From contig WIXG01000009.1 of NCBI GenBank assembly GCA_009869945.1, forward strand, positions 248,001 through 312,000: a stretch of 64,000 nucleotides of DNA. The letters are read 5' to 3'. The notes beneath the pieces are model-generated. The model ran no database searches, was not told where the DNA came from, and was given only the letters and a program-made list of their open reading frames with translations. This document shows, in pieces, positions 12,700 through 22,303 of the stretch. How positions within the stretch are numbered: the stretch's first letter is position 1; each line of letters begins with the position of its first letter. Source of the DNA: Mesaphorura yosii (Eukaryota > Arthropoda > Collembola > Poduromorpha > Tullbergiidae). The position numbers were made by a program, and so were the translations under genes.

Positions 12700-14204
12700 A
12701 TGAAGAACTTTGCAAGCATCTTCGTCTTCGTTGGACTCTGTGTCTGTCTTGGAACTGAAGGTAAATTAAACGCTTGGCATTAATTGCGACAGGATTGAAT
12801 GGTGACTGAATCCTTGTAACTGTGACTGGTATTGGCATTGCAGTGAACGCGCAGGGCAGAAGAAAGCGTCCGCAGGGACAGAGGACCACGCCGGCGCCAG
12901 TGGTCGACCCAGATTCGTCAATCGGAGTCTCTGATGTCTGCCCGGAACCGAATGGATTCTTCGCAGACGCTTATCAGTGCGACAAGTACTACCAGTGCAC
13001 TGATGGGAAAGTGAAGGAGAAGCTGTGCCCTGGTACTTCAAGCATTTATTGTGTTCTCTGGGCTGATTTATTTGAGCACGTTGCCAATTCGATGCTTGCA
13101 ATTGACAGATGGGCTTGTTTTCGTGGATGCTGGACCCAAAGTTGAGAAATGCGAGTTTCAGTTCGCAGTTGACTGCAGTGACAGGCCGGAACTTCGTAAG
13201 TCGTGCTTTGCTAAATTAAGCTTCGAGAAAATGATTGTGCTTAATTAATTGCTAACGGCAATCGGCGATCTTAATTGCAGAGCCACCGCAGCCGAGTATG
13301 AACTGCCCAAGACGAAATGGATACTACCCCGACGCCAACGAAAAAATCTGCAATCGATTCTATTACTGTGTTGGTGAGTGTGGTTCAATAATGACTAGTC
13401 GTTGCATTGCAAGGTCGAGATTGAACGGTGTAACTTCTATTTTAGACGGCTCCTTCAATACGATCACCTGTCCCGAAGGGCTAGTCTTCTCAAACAAGAC
13501 TGGAACCTGCACTTGGCCGGATCTAGCCTTGAAGAAGCACTGCAGTTCAGGAGGTGCCCGAAACGCGTACATTTATGACGACAGGCTTGAACTTTGGTGA
13601 ACCAGTGTATTATTTATTTATTTCCAGAGTTATTTGAGTTTGACTGCCCCGGACGTGAAGGTGAATTACAGGCGGGGCAAATGCAACATCCAAGGTCAGT
13701 CCAATTACTTGATTCAAGCTGCGTGGCCTTGTACAGCTTGCAAATGTTTAACTTGTGGGGAAATTCTTAGATTTGCAGACCCAAAAGACTGTCAATATTT
13801 CTACGTTTGCATTGGTAATTTGAGCGAGGACATTCATTTCTCTGTGAAGTCCTTCGCTTGTGTCGTGTTAAAAATACTGTAAACTAATTTAGATGGGAAA
13901 ACTCCAAGGAGAAGCGGCTGCTCACGAGGCCAAGTGTTCAATGAAAAGAACGGACGGTGTGACAAACCGAAAAATGTTCCCGAATGGTGAGTCTTGACTG
14001 TCTTGCCTTTATGAACGTCTCGTCAGAATTGTAACAATCTTAACTAATTACAGCAAAGACTGGTACAAAGGAGTATTTGACTACGATGAGGAAGGTGAAA
14101 TCGTGACAACTCCTCCACCGCGTCCTGCGCGCCCCACGCCGGGAGCCGCTGGCACGAGACGGAAGGTGAAGCGGCCACCACCTGCCCAAGTTGTGGAAAT
14201 ATAA
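12700..14204 (+). CDS. obst-B: obst-B, CPAP3-type chitin-binding protein
   Basis: Nine exons: 12700-12760, 12844-13032, 13109-13195, 13281-13373, 13446-13553, 13628-13694, 13771-13814, 13893-13986, 14054-14204; phases agree and give 297 aa. Signal peptide MKNFASIFVFVGLCVCLGTE, then a basic, Pro-rich linker (GRRKRPQGQRTTPAP) and three CBM14 domains: CPEPNGFFADAYQCDKYYQC; CPRRNGYYPDANEKICNRFY with ITCPEGLVFSNKTGTC; HPRFADPKDCQYFYVCIDG with RRSGCSRGQVFNE. The ending CKDWYKG followed by Pro/Arg/Lys-rich sequence is a distinctive feature shared with Drosophila Obst-B. Poly(A) signal at 14330-14335, which falls just short of the stop of the opposite-strand gene that follows. Confidence 0.9.
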
Positions 14205-14368
14205 GTGTTCTGCCCCAATTGCTGCACCGTAAAGATCACTGAAGACGGTTCTAATCTACAATTTGATTACAAGATTAGAGAGCAAGGCGTGGCGTTTGAA
14301 GTGTGAAGATGTTCCGTTCACGGTACATGAATAAAAGAGGATGTTAAAATTCGTTCAAGTTCACGAGT

Positions 14369-15154
14369 TTACTTGAGTCTGTATATGATTACAAGAATAG
14401 AGATAATTAGTGCGATCGTAATGCACCAGAATGCGAACAGGTAAACCAGCTGATGGCAGTAGTGATCTTCTTTACTTGCAAGATTTTCGTAAGTGACCGT
14501 CGGGTAGATTTGATACACACTCACACATGTACCCCCAAATAGGCCACATCCAAAGCTTTTGAGAAGAAAAGTGACACATTTTAAGTATGCTCGCTCCCTC
14601 CCGTCCTCAGCGGCAGCGCCCTCGCCTTCTTCTTGGCCTTGCCTAGATCGATTTACACGTTCGGTGATCATGCCCAGGATCAGGACCACACAGGAAATGC
14701 TTCCTATTGTGACCAGCATGATTGGAATAATAGGTTTGGCAGGACACTCGTCCAAGTACAGGGCCCCAATGACAATCGATGTAATGGAGATGATATGCCG
14801 TACGGCCAGAAGTACGATCAAAACAATGAAAGGGTAGCACGCAGGATCCCACTTGGCGAAGATTCCAGGAGTTTTTCTGAGTTGCCCCTGCCTCCGGATG
14901 ACAGACAGCTGTGCCTGGTCTAGGCTCACCTCCTCCATTCTTTTCCGGATCCATGCCGCGTTTACTTTCTCGAGTTCTCGGTGTTCTGCCCGGCTCCAAC
15001 TTCCAATTTTCAGGCTCCGCTCGAAAACAGTCAAAATCACTACTAAATATGATTCACAGCCATGGAATTTTATTGCTTCAACCGAAATAAGGTAGCCACA
15101 GCCACAGCTGCAGCGAACCTTGATTGATTGACTGATTAAATGCGGCCATTTCAC
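14369..15154 (-). CDS. TMEM272-like four-pass membrane protein
   Basis: Single open frame of 261 aa. Four hydrophobic segments are visible at about residues 106-131, 141-163, 190-212 and 234-257. The short loop after the first segment, YLDECPAKPIIPI, is the hallmark I associate with the TMEM272-like family of arthropods and fish, whose function is unknown. A charged stretch, RQGQEEGEGAAAEDGRER, separates segments 2 and 3. The N-terminal 100 residues are not recognisable, so the true start may be a later Met (for example residue 73) or an upstream exon. The gene lies tail-to-tail with obst-B, 165 nt from stop to stop. Confidence 0.65.
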   Translation of the reverse strand: MKWPHLISQSIKVRCSCGCGYLISVEAIKFHGCESYLVVILTVFERSLKIGSWSRAEHRELEKVNAAWIRKRMEEVSLDQAQLSVIRRQGQLRKTPGIFAKWDPACYPFIVLIVLLAVRHIISITSIVIGALYLDECPAKPIIPIMLVTIGSISCVVLILGMITERVNRSRQGQEEGEGAAAEDGRERAYLKCVTFLLKSFGCGLFGGTCVSVYQIYPTVTYENLASKEDHYCHQLVYLFAFWCITIALIISILVIIYRLK

Positions 15155-15847
15155 GCACTGTTAACGAAACATGTGAGCATTGCTCTCAAGACACTAATGG
15201 GCGAATTAAATGATTGTATCGCCAGCATGAAGCGCGAGAGTTAAATCGAGCGTCCAAACCTCTTGAGTTGAATCCTGCAATTTAGCATCCGAGCCGAGCG
15301 AAGCGGAGCCAATGCCAAACCATGTACTTTGTACTCGCTCCACTCTCATCTTGATCTTGTCAGTCTCATCAGTCTTGACTTGACGCGTTTTAGCCTACTT
15401 TCCAATAATAACAATGCTCAGGTCGTTAATAAGAGTATCAAAAACTGTGAAGCATAATTTGCTGCTCGACTCAAAATTTTTCGTAGACGAATTTCACTTC
15501 TTTTGTGCGGCACAGTGGCAGACGCATCAAGAAACACTGCCGAGTTCATTCATATCTTCGTTCACTGCGCTGCTGCTGCTACTGTGGAGTATTGTTATTG
15601 TTATTGCGACTTCTGGTTTATTGTTGTACTTTGATGAACCTTCAACGCCAATTCCCTTCAGGATAGGTTTACTCCTTGAGAACTGCGTAGCTCTGGTCAG
15701 TTCATTTCTCTCTGCCACTGTGAGTTGTAGTTGACGAACGTGCAGCAGCCGCATCACATCGAGTAAATCAGCGCAAAGAAAGTCGCAAGCCTGTAAACGT
15801 TCCACAATCCAAATCCAAGTTCCTCGAATCCAGATAACGCAGGCATC
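15155..15847. other. Intergenic, TMEM272-like to CPAP3
   Basis: Divergent promoter region. Small open frames occur on both strands at 15414-15805, but none has a recognisable motif. Confidence 0.4.
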
Positions 15848-17421
15848 ATGCGGAGGCTGATTTTGTGCTTAGCAGTCGGTAAGACGGCATTAGAACACAA
15901 TTTTGGCGAGAACCTTCATAATTTAGTTGCGTATTTCAGTGGGAATCGCGATGGGATTCCAGTGTCCAGAGCCCCACGGCTTTTTCGCACATCCAACCGA
16001 GTGCGACGGCTACTATGAGTGCAAAAGTAAGTGATCTTTACATTTACATGATACGCGAATGCGTTTACATTGCAATATCATTGACCTCACCATCCATGCG
16101 TTACGCGTCTCTGTCTCTCGTCTCCCGCAGATAACCAGCCTACGAAGAAGCTGTGCGAAGACGGTCTTCTCTTTGATACCTCAAATCCAAATCTGGAGAA
16201 GTGCGATCTCCCATTCAGCGTCGACTGCGGAGACCGAACCGAACTACGTAAGGACAATTGACGACACAGGCATCAAATGCTGGATGCGTTATTCAATGAT
16301 TGATTTAATTCCAGAACCGGCACAGTCCACAATTCAGTGCCCACGTAAGAACGGATTCTTCTCCCACGAAGATCCGTCAGTCTGTGACAGATTCTACAAC
16401 TGTGTGGTGAGTCTGCAATTTGTTGCTGCCGTACACCTGGAGCAAGAAACGGCACCTTTTATATCCCTGCTCACATTATGAAACGAATTTTCAACTTTCA
16501 GAATGGTCTCGCAAACGTGCAGCATTGCTCAAGCGGTCTCATTTACGACGACTACACTGGAACCTGCACCTGGCCAGCGGATGTCCAGCGGCCGGAGTGC
16601 AGTAAAGACAAAATTAAGAAGGAGGTGTTGGCCGACGGATTCAGCTGCCCCAACGACGAAGTCATTGGACCAAATGGCAGACCACTGCCCCATCCGACAT
16701 ATCCACATCCGGAAGATTGTAAGTCAGACTAATTAATTCATCAAATCATTTCTAAAATGTTGCTAAAACTATCAATTGCAGGCCAGAAATTCTACATTTG
16801 CCAACTTGGAAGCCGACCTCAATTGGGATCCTGTCCAGCCGGCACGGTGTATAGCGAAACCAGTTTCCGATGCGAAGATCCAGAAAACGTTCCAGGATGG
16901 TAAGATAACGCCGTACGCGTACGCATTTGGCTGCATGTCGTGTCGCGTGTATGAATGAACTCGCGGCCGCAGTTAAATAACCTTTAATTGTGTGCACTGT
17001 GCACTCTTGAAGCTTCTTCCTTAACGAGATTTCGTGTTGAAAGAGACCTGCAATTTATTATTGCGTAATTTTTATGCAAATGTTTATTGTATAACGAGCG
17101 TACGTGAAACCAAACCAGTTTTGCAGTGTTCAGGCAGCGTTGGGCTGATTATGTTGTAAGAAGTCGGTGCCTGTGACTGCGCTGGCTGATTTGAAATGCA
17201 TGAGCAGTTTCTCTTTGCCAAAGTTTGCTCTTCTCCCACTTTATCTTCGTAAACAGCAAAAAGCAAAAAGCCAAGTAATATCTTATGAAAATTAAGCACA
17301 AGCACACTTGATAACTTGGTCAACTTAATTTATAGCTCGTAACAATTCCATACATTACGCGAAATTAGTCGAATGACATTTTCTTATTCTTTGCAGCGAG
17401 AAATGGTTTGACGAAGCGTGA
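15848..17421 (+). CDS. CPAP3/obstructor-family chitin-binding protein
   Basis: Exons: 15848-15878, 15940-16026, 16131-16247, 16315-16406, 16502-16718, 16782-16899, 17397-17421; phases agree and give 228 aa. Signal peptide MRRLILCLAVVGIAMG, then three CBM14 domains: QCPEPHGFFAHPTECDGYYE with DCGDRTELQPAQ; CPRKNGFFSHEDPSVCDRFY with GTCTWPADV; HPTYPHPEDCQKFYICQ with CPAGTVYSE, ending GCEKWFDEA. Domain order and linkers are those of the three-domain obstructors. It is not Gasp, obst-A, obst-B or obst-E by its blocks, so it may be the obst-D/CPAP3-D type; I leave the symbol blank. The last intron (16900-17396) is about 500 nt, long for this cluster. Poly(A) signal at 17470-17475. Confidence 0.88.
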
Positions 17422-17475
17422 GCAGGTCGGTCGCAAGTGGAATTGTGCAATCAACTCTAGACTTCAAGCAATAAA

Positions 17476-19113
17476 CAGAATTGGCAACCTCGTCACCACC
17501 TGCAGCAAAGCACTGCAGTAAACAAATTCACTCAAACTCCTTTTAGATTTATTTGTCTGGTCTATTTTATGATTACGATTATTGTTGACGCGACGGCGGC
17601 GTTAAAAGCCTGTGATTTTAAGTTGACCCTCTGTAGGCTAAGCATTTAATGCGTTTTACTGAACTTTCTGCTTTTGTTGTAAAAATAGCAGTCCATTCTT
17701 CTTCTCGTGAGACAGTTCTTGAATCTATTTTTGCATTTTTGAAAGTTTTACCATTCTTTTCACGAAAATATTTGTGTGAAATTGAAAATCTTGCATTGAA
17801 GCAGCAGCTCAGCTCGTGTAGAGTACAAGAATAGACTCCAACTCATCAAGATTATGACTACAACAACAATAATACTCTCCTCAAGAATTGTACAAGGCTG
17901 TTACAGTAGAAGCTTTGTAACTTATACACTACCTTCAAGTTATAAATATAAGCACGGCCAAGACACAATGCGACAAAGACGATGAATGAATAAAGTTGTG
18001 ATTGTGTGCACCGTTTATTTGGAAAAGTAAAAGTACACCCGACGACGCGACACGCCGTGTTGTAAATTCCACTCGTGACTGTGCTGTGGCTGTCTGTCAT
18101 GCTTTATGATGTCCTAAATTGATGATGCACCCGAAAACCAGTTTAGAAATGGAAAGTGATCGAAAATGTCCCCTGCGATGCGACGGCGACGCTCACGTGC
18201 ACGCGTACTCGTACGACGTGAATGATTGAACCTTTGGTTCAAAAGTTATGTAAATATGAACGAACGAACGCAGTCACGAATGACATATATGAACGATTCA
18301 ACGGACTCGTGACTATTTACAATTGATAATTGGCGAATTTGGTTGCAGAATTGTGAATGCGATTGAATTTCTTTCATTGACTTGCATTGCAACTCAAGCA
18401 TCTCAAGCAAATCAAGATCATGTTGAGGGTGTTGCCGCAGCCGTACCAAGAAACGACGGAAACTAAGTCGATACTTACTTACTCTTCACGGGTAATTAAC
18501 TTGTAACACAATTTCACATGTATGACTACTTGTAACGTAACCCTCTTTCACGGTACATTAAATTTAGCAGACTAATTGCTACAAGGTTAAATTACACGGC
18601 TGTACAAATCCTATTGCCGTTTTGGATTCAGAGCATGCAAGATTTACGCCTAGCCGCGACTAATTCAGTGATACAGCTCCATTGTGCCAGCGTCTCAGCG
18701 TCCCCCACCACTTTTTGCTCATTTAATATGTGTATAGCATCGAGATCCATGTCCAAGTTTAACCTTTTAACTCCAACCGCCCAAATATAGCCTGGCAGAA
18801 TTTCATTATCCATTTAAAGTATTTATGATGAGCAAAAGTAAAGGGTTCATTTCATAGCCATAATGACGGCCGACTGAAAAAGAATGACATTGTAGAAATT
18901 AAAGGATCAGAGAGGCACCACATTGCACCATCGACTTTACGACTGTGCACTTCGTGCGACAACAACAAAAGCTGCACAATCAAGGTAATTCTCAATTTTG
19001 TGTCTTTGCCTCTTTCACTTTTCGTGCTTTTCGTTCGCATTTTGGCAATTATGACTCATTTGTACGTAGAAAATTGTCAGATTGTGCGGTGCAAAGTTTT
19101 GTGAGAGAGAAAA
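17476..19113. other. Intergenic, CPAP3 gene to obst-A
   Basis: About 1.6 kb with only short unconvincing frames. A possible 5'-UTR donor of obst-A is at 18984 (CAAG before GTAATT), with an acceptor ending at 19080. Confidence 0.45.
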
Positions 19114-20172
19114 ATGGGCTTAGACTGTGGTTGCATTAAACTTCTGCTGGTTTCGTCCCTCGTCGTCCTCGCGGCTGGTAAGTACAATCCGAATTCTGCC
19201 CAATCCTTTCAATGACGAGATTATTGGACCTCAATCTTTCTTTGCAGGTCAATTCGCGGGAGTTCCACACTGCCCGGACACGTACGGATTGGAAACAACT
19301 CCACATCCAGAATCCTGCCATCAATTCTACAAATGTGAGCCCAATAATTCTAAATTAGGACCATTTACCTCGTTCAATTCTGATATTTCACCTCATTCCA
19401 GGTGAGAACGGAACGCTGACCCTGGAGACATGTGAAAACGGCCTGCTCTTCGATGGACGCGGAGGTGTACACAATCACTGCAATTATTATTGGGCAGTTC
19501 AGTGCGATAAACGGATAAGCGAGGGTAAAAGCTATTTCAGCGTTAAGTACAACAGGCTAAGCAACGAAATAGTTTGAACTGAAATATTTTGTACACAGTT
19601 GTCCCAATTTCAACGCCTGGCTGTGAGTTCCAGTTTGGAATTTACCCAAAGGTTCATGGAGGCTGTGACACGCATTACATCAAATGTGCACATGGAATCC
19701 CTTACGAAACACCGTGCGAGCCCGGACTTGCGTACGACGAGAAGAACCATTCATGCAACTGGCCGGATCTCCTGTTGGAATCATGCAACCCCGAACGTAA
19801 GAACTGGCCAGTCAGATCACGGACTAATCACTAATTAAATGGATCCTGTACTCAATACTGTGATAATGTCGATGCAGAGGTTGTTGGCTTCCGCTGCCCC
19901 GATAAGGTAGAACCGGACACTTTGGCGTACACTTTCTGGCCGTATCCGAGATTCGCGATTCCAGGCGAGTGCGGACGCTTGATTACATGTGTAAATGGCT
20001 ACCCGCGCCTGATTACCTGTGAGCACGGGACGGTGTTCAATGAGGCTTCGTTGACGTGTCAGGATCCCGCTGAAGTTCGTACCGACTGGTTAGTCCCCAA
20101 AACCGGACCTATTCGGGTACACTGCAACTACTTTATTCTCTTTTATTTCATAGTGGAAGAATCAGATTCTAA
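19114..20172 (+). CDS. obst-A: obst-A, CPAP3-type chitin-binding protein
   Basis: Exons: 19114-19177, 19248-19334, 19402-19524, 19599-19796, 19878-20088, 20154-20172; phases agree and give 233 aa. Signal peptide with core IKLLLVSSLVVLAAG. Three CBM14 domains carry blocks nearly identical to Drosophila Obst-A as I remember it: TLTLETCENGLLFDG, VHNHCNYYWAVQC, YIKCAHG, CNWPDLLLESCNPE, FWPYPRF, GRLITCVNGYPRLITC. In insects Obst-A scaffolds chitin and deacetylases in cuticle and trachea. The final exon has only 19 coding nt; the 65-nt intron before it has a near-ideal pyrimidine tract. Without that splice the frame would run on with an uncharacteristic hydrophobic tail. Poly(A) signal at 20326-20331. 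Confidence 0.93.
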
Positions 20173-20672
20173 ACGGGTCCTAAATCTTCAGTGAGCTGAT
20201 GTCCGGAGTTGTCTTCAAACTAACCTCAAAATTAACTGATAATTTAACATTTACCAATTTTAGACATTTTAACGAGTTTATTCAATCCTTTGTGCATCAA
20301 AATTAAATCCGCCTTACACGTTTAAAATAAAAAACATTAGCTAAAAGTACGAAATCATTTACAATGCCAACCTGGAGGTTTCTCATTCGTATTGTGTCTT
20401 CTTGTGTCTTGAAATCTGAAATGTTCTGGGATTTCTGATCGTATCGCTCAAAAACTTCATCAAGCTGCTCTAAACAGAGGTCATTCACACATCTTATTAA
20501 AGCCTTGCAATTAAATTACAGTGGAACAAAAGAGCATGAGACAAGTTACAAGTAATGTAAGACGTAAAGAAGTGATTGTCGGTTGAAGAATTGTGGTATC
20601 GTACAAACTAGCATTTATTTTGTATCGGGTGTCGAGTTGTCAAGTCTGAACATAAATAACTAATCAGCGCAA

Positions 20673-20790
20673 TTATTGTCGCTGCTGCTGCTGAGCTCTG
20701 ACGTCCTGACTGGAGAATACCGGACGACTTGGCACAAATTCATCTGATCTGGCCTGCTGCTGCTGAATTTGCTGCTGTTGGGATCTCTGC

Positions 20791-20837
<47 letters not shown>

Positions 20838-22212
20838 CGGGCGTTGCTGATTTGGTCGACCCTTTCTTTCCTCCTCAACTTCCTCTGGAGGAGGTGGTGT
20901 GGTCGAAGGAACGTCACAATCTTCCGTTGGTGGAACCACACACCTCAGCGAACGCTTGTCGAACACGAGCATGGCTGGACACCTTTGGAGTCTTGGGTAT
21001 CCTCCTTGACAGTTCCAGTAACGATTGCAGGATTTTCCAAGTGGGACATTGCCGTTCGGGTCGTCCTTGCAAAGAGCTACACAAAACCCACATATCGATA
21101 TTGTCTTGCTCAATTACAATCATAGAATCGTGTCATGTGCTGCTTACGATGTTTCTGGCAGCCGGGCACATTTTCCGGCCAATCACAGGCGTGCGTGTCT
21201 TCATTGTACAGCAGACCACCGATGCAAAGCTGCTCGGTCGCAGTTCCATTCCAGCATGTCCAGTATCTCGTACAGCTGGTCTCATGTCCAAATATTCCAT
21301 ACAGCCAGTCGCAGTGTTCGGTGGAGATTGGCGGATCTGAGCGAATGCAATATACAGTTAAGTCGGCAAGCAAAAGTTGATTTGGATATCGAATATGATC
21401 GAAGCGTAACATATGGATTTGGTTAGTGGCTTATTTGTGGGTTAGTTCCTGTACGCCAAAGACAAGCAACTCCATCGTCTTACTGGCTAATTGTCTTCCT
21501 TCGCAATAGTTTCCACGCCATGGATAATCGCATCCATCAGCCACACCGCGATTTCTTCCGGCAAACGCGAGCCCGTTCGGGCAATCGTACAGCTCGGGCT
21601 GTCCTGAAACACCTGTCGCAAATATCCTTCAATTTTACTCAAGGTGGACGACCGTTATTGAAGTTGGCAAATCTTCCACGCTTCATGAGAACATTTTCAG
21701 AACCGAGCAACTAATTTGAATGAACGTTAACTAAATTCACGCGAGGAAGATTGTGCCAGACTTCTCAGAGGAAGCAAAAGAATGTATTTTGCGAACATTC
21801 CCAGTATCGGTCACAGTACGTGACATCTCCAACAATTTTGCCCTTGACGTCACAAGGATTGATCTGGTCTTGTCTTTTCGCCGTTTGTTGTCCATATGTT
21901 ACTCCAAATACTACAATCCAAAGAGAACGCAAAGAAAACAAGAGATGAATTAGCTGATTTACTTCTTTGAGGTCGTCCGCCACAATCGATATTGAAGTCA
22001 TAGTCGCAAGGCCCCATGACTGAGAATCTTCCCCTGTTGCCCATGTAAGCAAGACCGTTTGGACAGTCCATCACCGTGGTTGTGTTGCCCACGCAAGCGT
22101 AATACTTATCGCAATGGGTCTCATGCGGCGTCGTTTGGACCTTCGACTTGCAAGGGTCACGGGACGCAGTAACGACAGCAGCTCGCGCGAAAGCGGATGT
22201 TAGTCCATGCAT
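20673..22212 (-). CDS. Peritrophin-like protein with four CBM14 domains and Gln-rich tail
   Basis: Exons in transcript order: 22212-21963, 21910-21797, 21612-21484, 21336-21148, 21076-20673; phases agree and give 361 aa. Four Cys-rich CBM14 units: PHETHCDKYYACVGN; TYCDRYWECVSGQPELYDC; CDWLYGIFGHETSCTRYW with HACDWPENVPGC; CNRYWNCQGGYPRLQRC with RSLRCVVPPTEDC. The last three strongly resemble a conserved insect CPAP3 protein (CPAP3-D-like). The first is an extra copy most similar to the second. The tail has a long poly-Gln run (20760-20850). The donor after exon 2 (GAAT before GTTCGC) is non-consensus but restores a perfect domain. The N-terminus at 22212 lacks a strong signal peptide: an ATG at 22303 opens a 21-codon frame (MELTIAILTMMMLILPNLAV) that looks like one, but I could not splice it in phase. 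Confidence 0.82.
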
Positions 22213-22303
22213 TGTCAGCACTGTACAGAGTTCCAAGTCAATTCACAGCAAGATTAGGCAAGATTAGCATCATCATTGTTAGGATCGCAATCGTTAGTTC
22301 CAT

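Noticed and set aside
14559-14999. Open frames overlapping the TMEM272-like gene
   Set aside because: Shadow frames; only the 14369-15154 minus frame shows membrane segments and the YLDECP motif.
20089-20194. Readthrough of the obst-A exon giving a hydrophobic C-terminus
   Set aside because: A 65-nt intron with ideal splice signals explains it and restores the family ending.
20729-21340. Long plus-strand frame rich in Leu/Ala opposite the poly-Gln tract
   Set aside because: Mirror of the CAG/CAA repeat and of the CBM14 coding exons on the minus strand.
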